Source: Xanthomonas cissicola | GTDB taxonomy: Bacteria; Pseudomonadota; Gammaproteobacteria; Xanthomonadales; Xanthomonadaceae | Direction: 5' to 3' | DNA: 33,793 nucleotides | Assembly (NCBI RefSeq): GCF_008801575.1 | Contig: NZ_VZPL01000050.1 | Location: 1-33,793 of the forward strand | Shown: positions 15,519-23,188 of the stretch, in pieces | How the letters are laid out: the number at the start of each line of letters is the position of its first letter | Numbering within the stretch: the first letter of the stretch is position 1 | Notes under the pieces: model-generated | Told to the model about the DNA's origin: nothing | The model's database searches: none | The model's input: only the letters and a program-made list of their open reading frames with translations | Made by a program: the position numbers and the translations under genes

Positions 15519-16790
15519 ATGCTGAGCGCACAACGCAGCTCACCCGTCCACAGCTCGGGCGCACGCGCGGTCGCCCGCTGCGACGCATTGGGCCTGCCGC
15601 CCTACAGCGACACGCCCGGCGGGCTGTTCCGCGCCTGGCTCACCCCGGCGCATCGCGCCGCCGTGGCACAGGTGAGCGAATGGATGCGCCAGGCCGGCAT
15701 GCAGGTGCGACTGGACGCAGCGGCCAACCTGGTCGGGCGCTACGAAGGCGCGCGTGCCGACGCGCCGGCGCTACTGATCGGCAGCCACCTGGACAGCGTG
15801 CGCGATGCCGGGCGCTACGACGGCCCGCTCGGCATCCTGCTCGGCATCGAATGCGTCGCGGCGCTGCATGCGCATGGGCGCCGGCTGCCGTTCGCCATCG
15901 AGGTCATCGCCTTCGGCGACGAAGAAGGCTCGCGTTTTCCCGCGTCCATGTTCTGCAGCCGCGCGGTGGCCGGCACGCTCGACCCCACCACGCTGGCGGT
16001 CACCGATACCGCCGGCATCACGGTGGCCAGTGCCTTGGCCGAGTGGAACCTGGACATCGCCCACGTGCAGCACGCGGCCCGCGCGCCGGGCAGCGTGCTG
16101 GCGTATCTGGAAACGCATATCGAACAAGGCCCGGTATTGGAAGCGGAAGGATTGCCGCTCGGCATCGTCAGCGCCATCGCCGCGCAGCGACGCTTCGCGC
16201 TGCGCTTCGAGGGCCGCGCCGGGCACGCCGGCACCACCAGCATGGCGCTGCGCCGCGACGCATTGAGCGCCGCAGCCGACGCGCTGCTGGCCATCGAACG
16301 TATCGCCCGCGCAGGCAGCAGCGACCTGGTCGCCACGGTCGGCAAGCTGCAGGTGGCGCCCGGCGCCACCAACGTGGTGCCCGGGCGTGTGGACTGCTCG
16401 CTGGACGTGCGCGCCGGCAGCGATGCAGGCCGCGATGCGGCCGTGCAGCAGATCGAACAGGCACTGGCGCAGATCGCCATCCACCGCGGCATCACCATCG
16501 CGATCGAGCCACTGCAGACGCTGGCCGCCAGCCCCTGCGCCCCGGCACTGATCACGCGGCTGGAACAGGCGGTTGCCGCGCAAGGCATCGCACCGCGGCA
16601 ACTGGTCTCCGGTGCGGGCCACGATGCCATGGTGATGGCCGCGCTGTGTCCGACTGCGATGCTGTTCGTGCGCTGCGCCGGCGGGATCAGCCATCATCCG
16701 GACGAACATGTCGATCCGGCCGATGTCGAGATCGCGCTGGCAGCCATGCGCCACTTCATCGACCATCTGGGAGATCCCCTTGTCACCTGA
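15519..16790 (+). CDS. allC: Allantoate amidohydrolase
   Basis: The 423-residue M20-family zinc/manganese amidohydrolase converts allantoate to ureidoglycine, CO2 and ammonia. Metal ligands are visible: H90 in GSHLDSV, D101 in YDGPLG, the E135-E136 pair in GDEEGSRF, H200 in ETHIEQGP and a C-terminal H392/H393 in ISHHPDE. GAGHDAM is also typical of the AllC/ureidoglycolase/hydantoinase group. It heads a seven-gene urate operon, which separates it from N-carbamoyl-amino-acid hydrolases of the same family. No clear Shine-Dalgarno precedes the ATG. The last 11 bases overlap the aminotransferase start. Confidence 0.92.
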   Translation: MLSAQRSSPVHSSGARAVARCDALGLPPYSDTPGGLFRAWLTPAHRAAVAQVSEWMRQAGMQVRLDAAANLVGRYEGARADAPALLIGSHLDSVRDAGRYDGPLGILLGIECVAALHAHGRRLPFAIEVIAFGDEEGSRFPASMFCSRAVAGTLDPTTLAVTDTAGITVASALAEWNLDIAHVQHAARAPGSVLAYLETHIEQGPVLEAEGLPLGIVSAIAAQRRFALRFEGRAGHAGTTSMALRRDALSAAADALLAIERIARAGSSDLVATVGKLQVAPGATNVVPGRVDCSLDVRAGSDAGRDAAVQQIEQALAQIAIHRGITIAIEPLQTLAASPCAPALITRLEQAVAAQGIAPRQLVSGAGHDAMVMAALCPTAMLFVRCAGGISHHPDEHVDPADVEIALAAMRHFIDHLGDPLVT

Positions 16791-18036
16791 TCTGCGTCAG
16801 CTGCATACCTTCGGCGAACTCGATCCCCCGCAGCGCCTGTTGATGGGTCCGGGCCCGGTCAATGCGCATCCGCGCGTGCTGCGCGCGATGGCAGCCGATC
16901 TGCTGGGGCAGTTCGACCCGGAAATGACCACCTACATGAACGAGGTGATGGCGCTTTATCGGCCGTTGTTCGGCACCGAGAACCGCTGGACGTTCCTGGT
17001 CGATGGCACCGCGCGCGCCGGTATCGAGGCGGCGCTGGTGTCGCTGGTCAGCCCGGGCGAGCGCGTGCTGGTGCTCAACTTCGGTCGCTTCGGCTTGTTG
17101 CTCACCGAAATCCTGGGCCGCCTCGGCGCCGACGTGCACAGTGTGGATGCGCCGTGGGGACAGGTGTTGCCGCTAAGCGCGATTGCCGAGGCGATCGAGC
17201 GCGTCGCGCCCAAATTGGTGGCCACCGTACACGGCGACACCTCCACCACCATGGCGCAGCCGCTCGATGGCGTCGGCGCACTATGCCGCGCAGCCGGTGC
17301 ACTGAGTTATGTGGACGCCACCGCCACCATCGGCGGCATGCCCATCGCCAGCGATCGCTGGGACGTCGACGTGGTCACCGGCGGCCTGCAGAAATGCCTG
17401 GGCGGGCCATCCGGCTCGGCACCGATCACCGTCTCCGAGCGCGCCGCAGAAGCGATCTTCGCGCGCCGACATGTCGAACGCGGCATCGTGCGCGCCGACA
17501 TCGCCAACGGCAGCGGCCCGCGCATCGCATCGAACTATTTCGACCTGGCGATGATCATGGATTACTGGTCGGACAAGCGCCTCAACCACCACACCGAAGC
17601 CACCACCATGCTGTACGGCGCACGCGAATGCGCACGCGTAGCGCTGCAGGAAGGCCTGGATGCACGCTTCGCGCGCCACGCGGCCGCCGGGCGCGCGGTC
17701 AGCGCCGGCATTCGCGCGTTGGGGCTGGAGGTGTTCGGCGACGATGCGCATCGCATGACCAACGTCACCGGCGTGGTGATTCCGCCCGGCATCGACAGCG
17801 AGGCGGTACGCCGCCGCATGCGCGAAGATTTCGAGATCGAGATCGGTACGGCGTTCGGCCCGCTGCAGGGCAGGATCTGGCGCATTGGCGCGATGGGCTA
17901 CAACGCCATGAAGCACAAGGTGCTGATCACTCTGGCCGCGCTGGAGGCGGTACTGCGCGCCGAAGGCTATGCCTGCACGCACGGCCTGGCGGTGGAAGCG
18001 GCACTGGCCGCCTGGCACGCGGAAGTGCAGGCATGA
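16780..18036 (+). CDS. (S)-ureidoglycine-glyoxylate aminotransferase (PucG/HpxJ type)
   Basis: The 418-residue class V, PLP-dependent aminotransferase begins with RLLMGPGPVNAHPRVLRAM, typical of alanine-glyoxylate and ureidoglycine aminotransferases. The PLP lysine is K205 in TGGLQKCLGGPSG, with SYVDATATIGG just before it. It would transfer the amino group of ureidoglycine to glyoxylate, giving oxalurate and glycine. The start is a TTG at 16780 with GGGAG six bases upstream; an in-frame ATG at 16708 would overlap allC by over 80 bases. It overlaps allC by 11 bases and puuE by ATGA. The PucG-type product makes oxalurate, not ureidoglycolate, the next intermediate. Confidence 0.88.
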   Translation: MSPDLRQLHTFGELDPPQRLLMGPGPVNAHPRVLRAMAADLLGQFDPEMTTYMNEVMALYRPLFGTENRWTFLVDGTARAGIEAALVSLVSPGERVLVLNFGRFGLLLTEILGRLGADVHSVDAPWGQVLPLSAIAEAIERVAPKLVATVHGDTSTTMAQPLDGVGALCRAAGALSYVDATATIGGMPIASDRWDVDVVTGGLQKCLGGPSGSAPITVSERAAEAIFARRHVERGIVRADIANGSGPRIASNYFDLAMIMDYWSDKRLNHHTEATTMLYGARECARVALQEGLDARFARHAAAGRAVSAGIRALGLEVFGDDAHRMTNVTGVVIPPGIDSEAVRRRMREDFEIEIGTAFGPLQGRIWRIGAMGYNAMKHKVLITLAALEAVLRAEGYACTHGLAVEAALAAWHAEVQA

Positions 18037-18923
18037 ACGCTGCGCGCGACCTGGTCGGCTATGGCGCCACGCCGCCTGCGGCGCAATGGCCCGGCAGCGC
18101 GCGCATCGCAGTGCAGTTCGTGATCAATTACGAAGAAGGCGCGGAGAACTGCGTGCTCAATGGCGATGCGGGGTCTGAGGCGTTCCTGTCCGAAATGGTC
18201 GGTGCGCAAGCGCACGCCGGTGCGCGCGCCATGGCAATGGAAAGCCTGTACGAATACGGCAGCCGCGCCGGTTTCTGGCGGCTGCATCGGCTGTTCACCG
18301 CACGCAACGTACCGGTGACCGTCTTCGGTGTGGCGCAGGCATTGGCGTTCAATCCGGATGCGGTGGCCGCGATGCAGGCGGCCCAGTGGGAAATCGCCAG
18401 CCATGGCCTGCGCTGGATCGACTACCAACACCTGGATGAGGCCACCGAACGCGAGCATATTTCCGAGGCCATCGCCGTGCATACGCGCGTCACCGGCAGC
18501 CGGCCGCTGGGCTGGTATCAGGGCCGCACCAGCCCCAACACCGCGCGCCTGATTGCCGAAGAAGGCGGCTTTGTCTACGACGCCGACAGCTACGCCGACG
18601 ATATGCCGTATTACGACCACCGCCATGGCCGCGCGCAGTTGATCGTGCCGTACACGCTGGATGCCAACGACATGAAGTTCGTCGCCTACAACGGCTTTGC
18701 CGATGGCGAGCCGTTCTTTCGCTATTTGCGCGACAGCTTCGAGCAGTTGCGCGGCGAAGGCGGGCGCATGCTGTCGATCGGCCTGCACGGGCGCATCGTG
18801 GGCAAGCCGGCACGCGCGGCGGCGCTGGCGCGCTTTGTGGACCATGTGCTGGCCAGCGGCGATGCCTGGATTGCGCGCCGCATCGATATCGCGCGCCATT
18901 GGCTGCAGGTGCACCCGGCATGA
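18033..18923 (+). CDS. puuE: Allantoinase PuuE (polysaccharide-deacetylase fold)
   Basis: The 296-residue protein is a cofactor-independent allantoinase of the PuuE/HpxB family, which opens the hydantoin ring of (S)-allantoin to allantoate. The opening (LVGYGATPPAAQWPGSARIAVQFVINYEEGAE) and SLYEYGSRAGFWRL, ASHGLRWIDYQ, WYQGRTSPNTARL and GLHGRIVGKPARA are diagnostic family blocks. Length is normal. The start at 18033 overlaps the upstream stop as ATGA; the longer open frame upstream is a shadow of the aminotransferase. It is unrelated to metal-dependent AllB. Confidence 0.94.
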   Translation: MNAARDLVGYGATPPAAQWPGSARIAVQFVINYEEGAENCVLNGDAGSEAFLSEMVGAQAHAGARAMAMESLYEYGSRAGFWRLHRLFTARNVPVTVFGVAQALAFNPDAVAAMQAAQWEIASHGLRWIDYQHLDEATEREHISEAIAVHTRVTGSRPLGWYQGRTSPNTARLIAEEGGFVYDADSYADDMPYYDHRHGRAQLIVPYTLDANDMKFVAYNGFADGEPFFRYLRDSFEQLRGEGGRMLSIGLHGRIVGKPARAAALARFVDHVLASGDAWIARRIDIARHWLQVHPA

Positions 18924-19315
18924 GCATTGCAGCCTCCGAGATCGATCTGCCTGAGGTGATCGCGCAGGTGACTGCCGCCTTCCATGCCTACGAAGCAGCG
19001 TTGATGCGCGACGACATCGCCGCGATGGATACGCTGTTTCATGCAGCGCCCAGCACGGTGCGTTATGGCGTGGGCGAAGTGCTGTACGGCATCGATGCGA
19101 TCCGCGCATTTCGCATCGGCCGCGGTGGTTCGCCGCAGCGCCAGTTGGCGCATGTACAGGTGCATGGCTTCGGCCACGATTTCGCCACCACGCATGCCGA
19201 GTTCATTCGCGAGGGCAGCAGTGCGCGCGGTCGGCAGAGCCAGAGCTGGGTGCGCTTTGCCGACGGCTGGAAGGTGGTGGCCGCGCATGTCTCGCTGCAA
19301 GGCACGCACGCATGA
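18920..19315 (+). CDS. hpxZ: HpxZ/AtzH-like protein (DUF3225, NTF2-like fold)
   Basis: The 131-residue protein belongs to the SnoaL/NTF2-like DUF3225 family: FHAYEAALMRDDIAAMDTLFH, STVRYGVGEVLYGIDAIRAF, FIREGSSARGRQSQSWVRF and a closing GWKVVAAHVSL. HpxZ in Klebsiella and AtzH in cyanuric-acid degraders are homologues. AtzH hydrolyses 1,3-dicarboxyurea, so a comparable step on an oxalurate-derived carbamate is possible but unproven. ATG at 18920 overlaps the puuE stop by ATGA; an upstream start at 18899 is less likely. It sits in the allC operon, apart from the hpxY/hpxW pair that its partners form at 8.6-11.7 kb. Confidence 0.85.
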   Translation: MSIAASEIDLPEVIAQVTAAFHAYEAALMRDDIAAMDTLFHAAPSTVRYGVGEVLYGIDAIRAFRIGRGGSPQRQLAHVQVHGFGHDFATTHAEFIREGSSARGRQSQSWVRFADGWKVVAAHVSLQGTHA

Positions 19316-19803
19316 GCGTGGTCGACGACCCCGGGCTGGACGATGCCGCCTTCATGGCGCGCTACCGCGACTTGTTCGAGCACTCGCCGTGGGTGGTGGA
19401 ACGTGCGCTGCGTCGGCGGCCGTTCGTCGATGTGCATCGCGGCCTGATGCAGGTTGTCTACGACGCATCGCCGCAAGATCAGGTCGCACTGATCCGCGCC
19501 CACCCCGAGCTGGCCGGCAAGGCCGCGATCGACCGCACGCTCACTGCCGCATCGGCCGCAGAGCAGGCTTCGGCAGGGCTGGACCGGCTCGACGAAGACG
19601 AATTCAAGCGCTTCCACGCGCTCAATCAGGCCTATCGCCACCGTTTCGGATTTCCGTTCGTGATCTGCGTGCGGCTGCACGACAAGGCCGGCATTCTCAC
19701 CGCGCTGGAACAGCGTCTGGATGCATCGCGCAATGCAGAGATCGCCACCGCCATCGCCGAAATCGGCAAGATCGTTCACCTGCGCCTGGAGGCACTGTCA
19801 TGA
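19312..19803 (+). CDS. uraD: OHCU decarboxylase
   Basis: The 163-residue enzyme decarboxylates 2-oxo-4-hydroxy-4-carboxy-5-ureidoimidazoline to (S)-allantoin. Family blocks are EHSPWVVERA, the catalytic H64 in RAHPELAGK and LNQAYRHRFGFPFVICV. Length is normal. Start and stop overlap the neighbours as ATGA on both sides. Together with HpyO and UraH it gives the correct (S) isomer of allantoin needed by the upstream PuuE. Confidence 0.95.
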   Translation: MSVVDDPGLDDAAFMARYRDLFEHSPWVVERALRRRPFVDVHRGLMQVVYDASPQDQVALIRAHPELAGKAAIDRTLTAASAAEQASAGLDRLDEDEFKRFHALNQAYRHRFGFPFVICVRLHDKAGILTALEQRLDASRNAEIATAIAEIGKIVHLRLEALS

Positions 19804-21221
19804 GCCTGGCCCACCTCGAACGTACCCTCGCCCACGACCTGCAATGCCTGGCCCACGGCGGCGATGCCTGGGTGCAACCGCGCGTGCATCCGAGCGGGCA
19901 CGTCTACGACGTGATCATCGTCGGCGCCGGCCAGAGCGGCCTGGGCGCGGCGTTCGCGCTGCAACGCGAGCGTGTGCACAACGTGCTGGTGATCGACGAG
20001 AACCCGGCTGGCCAGGAAGGCCCGTGGGTCACCTACGCGCGCATGCAGACCTTGCGCACGCCCAAGCACATCACCTCGATCGATCTGGGCGTGCCATCGC
20101 TCACGTTTCGCGCGTGGTGGGAGGCGCAGTACGGCAGCGCCGCTTGGGACGCGCTGGACAAGATTCCGCGCGCGCGCTGGATGGATTATCTGCGCTGGTA
20201 TCGCACAACGCTGCGCTTGCCGGTGCGCAATGCCACCCGCGTGGTCCGCGTGGAGCCGCACCTCGCACCGGGTATCCATCGCCTGCATCTGGCGATGGGC
20301 GCCCCCCTGCTCGCACGCAAGCTGATTCTGGCCACCGGCATTCAGGGCGGGGGCCAGTGGGTCGTGCCCGAGTGGATCAGCCGCGCCCTGCCCGCGCATC
20401 GCTACGCGCACACGTCCGGCCACATCGATTTCGCCGCACTGGCCGGCAAGCGTGTGGGCATTCTGGGCGGCGGCGCCTCTGCCTTCGACAATGCCTGCTT
20501 TGCGCTGGAACAAGGCGTCGCCAGTGCCGAGGTGTTCGTGCGCCGCACCGAATTGCCACGCATCAATCCGTTCCGGCACATGGAACAGGCCGGCATCATT
20601 CCGCGTTTTCTGGCGCTGCCGGATGCAGACAAGTATCGGATGATGGCCAGCTTCTTCGCGCACAACCAACCGCCGACCAACGACACCTTCCAGCGCGCCT
20701 GTGCGCATGCCGGCTTCGCACTGCATCTGGGTGCGCCATGGCTGGACGTGGCCGAACGCGATGGCGAGATCGTCGTGCGCACGCCGCAGCGCGAACGCCG
20801 CTTCGATTTTCTCGCCATCGCCACCGGCCTGGTCACCGATCCGCAGCTGCGGCCGGAACTGGCCGCGCTGTCCGGGCGCATCGCCTGTTGGGGCGACCGC
20901 TACCAGCCGCCGCCGGGCCAGGCCAACCCGGTGCTGGACGCACATCCCTATCTGGGACCTGGCTTCGAACTGCTGCCCAGCACGCCCGACGATGCCGCGC
21001 TGCTGCACGGCCTGTTCGCATTCAACTATTCGGCGCTGATCAACCACGGACCTTCGGCCGCGGCCTTGTCCGGGCTCAAGGTCGCACTGCCGCGGCTGGC
21101 GCGCGCGGTGGCCGACCAGTTGTTCCTGGACGACCGCCAGGCCATCGTCGACCAATACTTGGCATACGACCAACCCGAATTCGTCGGCCAATGGCCGCAG
21201 CCAGCTCAGGCGGTGGCATGA
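19800..21221 (+). CDS. hpyO: FAD-dependent urate hydroxylase, HpyO type
   Basis: The 473-residue flavoprotein has two Rossmann motifs, GAGQSG (residues 42-47) for FAD and GGGASA (223-228) for NAD(P)H, with LILATG near 175-180, as in class B flavin monooxygenases. It is unrelated in sequence to uricase, PuuD and the PHBH-like HpxO. From memory, a FAD-dependent protein of Xanthomonas campestris called HpyO was shown to replace HpxO in urate catabolism. The position between uraD and uraH, and the lack of any other urate oxidase here, fit that assignment. The reaction would be urate plus NAD(P)H and O2 to 5-hydroxyisourate. Both boundaries are ATGA overlaps. Confidence 0.85.
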   Translation: MSLAHLERTLAHDLQCLAHGGDAWVQPRVHPSGHVYDVIIVGAGQSGLGAAFALQRERVHNVLVIDENPAGQEGPWVTYARMQTLRTPKHITSIDLGVPSLTFRAWWEAQYGSAAWDALDKIPRARWMDYLRWYRTTLRLPVRNATRVVRVEPHLAPGIHRLHLAMGAPLLARKLILATGIQGGGQWVVPEWISRALPAHRYAHTSGHIDFAALAGKRVGILGGGASAFDNACFALEQGVASAEVFVRRTELPRINPFRHMEQAGIIPRFLALPDADKYRMMASFFAHNQPPTNDTFQRACAHAGFALHLGAPWLDVAERDGEIVVRTPQRERRFDFLAIATGLVTDPQLRPELAALSGRIACWGDRYQPPPGQANPVLDAHPYLGPGFELLPSTPDDAALLHGLFAFNYSALINHGPSAAALSGLKVALPRLARAVADQLFLDDRQAIVDQYLAYDQPEFVGQWPQPAQAVA

Positions 21222-21550
21222 GCACGCTGTCCACGCACGTGCTGGACACCGCCAGCGGCCGCCCCGCCGCAGGCGTGCCGCTGCGGTTGTTCGCCGGCGA
21301 CACGCTGCACTTCGAGGGCGTCACTAACCATGACGGCCGCTGCCCGGACCTGGCCGCGCTCGCGCTGCAGCCCGGCCGCTACCGGCTGGAATTCGACCTT
21401 GCCCGCTACTGGCAGGTTGCCGGCGTGGCGCTGACCGATCCGCCGTTTCTGGACCGCATCCCGATCGCCTTCGGCATCGCCGACGACGGCCACTACCACG
21501 TGCCGCTGTTGCTCTCCCCGTACGGGTACTCCACCTATCGCGGCAGCTGA
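21218..21550 (+). CDS. uraH: 5-Hydroxyisourate hydrolase
   Basis: The 110-residue transthyretin-like protein begins STHVLDTASGRPAAGVPLRL and ends with YRGS, the C-terminal signature that separates 5-hydroxyisourate hydrolases from transthyretins. H7, the Arg in PGRYRLEF and the terminal YRGS residues form the active site in this family. FPF-type motifs and PLLLSPYGYSTYRGS are intact. It opens the hydroxyisourate ring to OHCU for UraD. It is the last gene of the operon and overlaps hpyO by ATGA. Confidence 0.95.
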   Translation: MSTLSTHVLDTASGRPAAGVPLRLFAGDTLHFEGVTNHDGRCPDLAALALQPGRYRLEFDLARYWQVAGVALTDPPFLDRIPIAFGIADDGHYHVPLLLSPYGYSTYRGS

Positions 21551-21572
21551 GCGCTGCATATTGCCGCAGCGC
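21551..21572 (+). terminator. Hairpin directly after uraH
   Basis: GCGCTGC (21551-21557) pairs with GCAGCGC (21566-21572) around an 8-base loop immediately after the uraH stop. It lacks a T-run but sits where the operon should end. Confidence 0.4.
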
Positions 21573-21715
21573 AAACGGTTCGGACCCTTCTGCACGGTCT
21601 GCGCTTCCCTCGCACTGCCGGCGCCGGAGCCCCCTGCGCACAGTGTCAGACCGGTTTCACTCAAGCCCCGTAGAATGGCCGCTTTCCGGCGACAGGCCGG
21701 GGCACCGGAACGGTC

Positions 21716-22189
21716 ATGATCCACAACGATGTACTGCGCAGCATCCGCTACATGCTCGACCTCAGCGACGACAAGGTGGTGGACATCACCCACTTGGCCG
21801 ACCCCGAGTTCGCGCTCGACAAGCCGCAGGTACAGGCCTGGCTGAAGAAGGAAGACGAGCCGGGCTTCGAGCCCTGCACCGATGCGATGCTGGCGCGTTT
21901 TCTCGACGGTCTGGTGCTGCGCTTCCGCGGCCGCGACGAGAGCCAGCCGCCACGCCCGCTGGAAACCCGCGTCGGCAACAACCTGGTGTTGAAGAAGCTG
22001 CGCGTGGCCTTCGAACTGAAGGACGTCGACATGCACGCCATCTTCGCCAGCGCCGGTTTCCCGCTGTCCAAGCCGGAACTCTCCGCACTGTTTCGCCAAC
22101 CCGGCCACAAGAATTTCCGCCCCTGCGGCGACCAGCTGCTGCGCGCCTTCCTCAAGGGCCTGACCGCCCGGATGCGCGAAGCCGGTTGA
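21716..22189 (+). CDS. DUF1456 (YehS-like) protein
   Basis: The 157-residue cytoplasmic protein carries two copies of the DUF1456 helical repeat: MIHNDVLRSIRYMLDLSDDKVVDI near residue 1 and NNLVLKKLRVAFELKDVDMHAIF near residue 92. Each is followed by an FRxxGHKNFRPCGDQLLRxFLxGL-like or EPCTDAMLARFLDGL segment. This matches the conserved YehS family of unknown function. It is transcribed alone on the plus strand after the urate operon; TAGAAT at 21671 may be its -10 box. A link to purine catabolism is not indicated. Confidence 0.88.
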   Translation: MIHNDVLRSIRYMLDLSDDKVVDITHLADPEFALDKPQVQAWLKKEDEPGFEPCTDAMLARFLDGLVLRFRGRDESQPPRPLETRVGNNLVLKKLRVAFELKDVDMHAIFASAGFPLSKPELSALFRQPGHKNFRPCGDQLLRAFLKGLTARMREAG

Positions 22190-22937
22190 CGTCTGAGTGG
22201 TGCGCTTGGCCGACTCGGCCGGTCTGACGACGATGCCATGCGACGTACGGCTGTCGTGTTCACCGAGGACATTGGCCTGCGCGGTTTGGATCACGCATAG
22301 AGCGGATGCTCTGAAGCTTGGCTGCAGGCCATTGCCCGCCCACCATCGCGGGCACGCTGCAAGTACGTGCGCGTAAGGTCCCGCGACGGCACGCGGGCAA
22401 GGAACAGTCGCGTTGGTCGGTACGCAGTGTGTTGAATAAGCAACCAGCACTCGTCTTGCGCTGCGCCCTTCGTTTTCGGACAAACCCTCAGCCAACTGTC
22501 CGGCGCGGTGCCCTCATCGATTGCGGGACCGTTGGCGGCATGGATGCCGCCATCGAGCCCCCACGGATGGGTTAACGGCGTGTCCCGCGCGCGGTGAGGG
22601 CACCACGCCCTCGACGCAGCGAGCGTGCGACAGGACCTGCGAACCCGCCAATGCATGAGGTGCTTCGATTCCCAGCGCTTCCGCTCCAGGCTGGCCGGCG
22701 CAACGATCCTAATGACCGGTGCACTGGAACGCCCTGCACGCAACGCGAGCGCGACCAGCGCTTGCAGACATGCGTCGGCAACAGTACCCCAGGGCGATGT
22801 GTCGCCGCCGACGCTTCCAGGGAATGGATGACACTGCACGCACAGCCTGCACTGCATCCGCCTGACCCAGGTGCATCCATCCACTGATGGCGGCAACGTG
22901 CACCCCACACGGTGCGTGTTGCCACCCAGCCGCACCT
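22190..22937. other. Gene-poor 748-base stretch
   Basis: Several overlapping frames of 60-210 codons exist on both strands (for example 22594-22887 plus and 22291-22935 minus), but none has a family signature, a ribosome binding site or clear codon bias. The composition is more mixed than the flanking genes. It could be a decayed gene or a xanthomonad intergenic repeat. Confidence 0.4.
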
Positions 22938-23146
22938 TAGAGCGTGTTATGTACGTTGAGATGAGATGCGTTGGCCGTCAGCGGTGTGGAGCGGATGCTG
23001 CGCGACGCCGGCTTGGCTGGCGCCAAACCAAGCCGCGCGGCGCGCACTCGGCGCCGCTGGCGGCCAAGCCTGGGCCGCAGCGCACGCCTTGTCTCGACGC
23101 ACCACAGGACGCTTCGCACTCACCTCAACGTACATAACACGCTCTA
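22938..23146. mobile_element. MITE-like element with perfect 23-bp terminal inverted repeats
   Basis: TAGAGCGTGTTATGTACGTT (continuing GAG, 22938-22960) is repeated as its exact reverse complement at 23124-23146. The 163 bases between encode nothing recognisable. TTAG at the left border and CTAG at the right border match the YTAR target of IS5-group elements, so if these are the target duplication the element itself spans about 22941-23143 with 20-bp repeats. It ends some 40 bases before hrpB and may carry or disturb that gene's promoter. Confidence 0.75.
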
Positions 23147-23188
23147 GCTCGTCGCCGCAGCGTGCCACAGCCCGTATCCTTCCCGCGC

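Noticed and set aside
17154..18032. A 590-residue version of PuuE starting inside the aminotransferase gene
   Set aside because: The extra N-terminus is an Arg/His-rich frame shadow. The ATG at 18033 overlaps the upstream stop and begins the normal PuuE sequence.
19800..21221. A wholly new, undescribed urate oxidase
   Set aside because: The flavoprotein is the only urate-oxidising candidate here and differs from uricase, PuuD and HpxO, but it fits the HpyO family already reported from Xanthomonas campestris.
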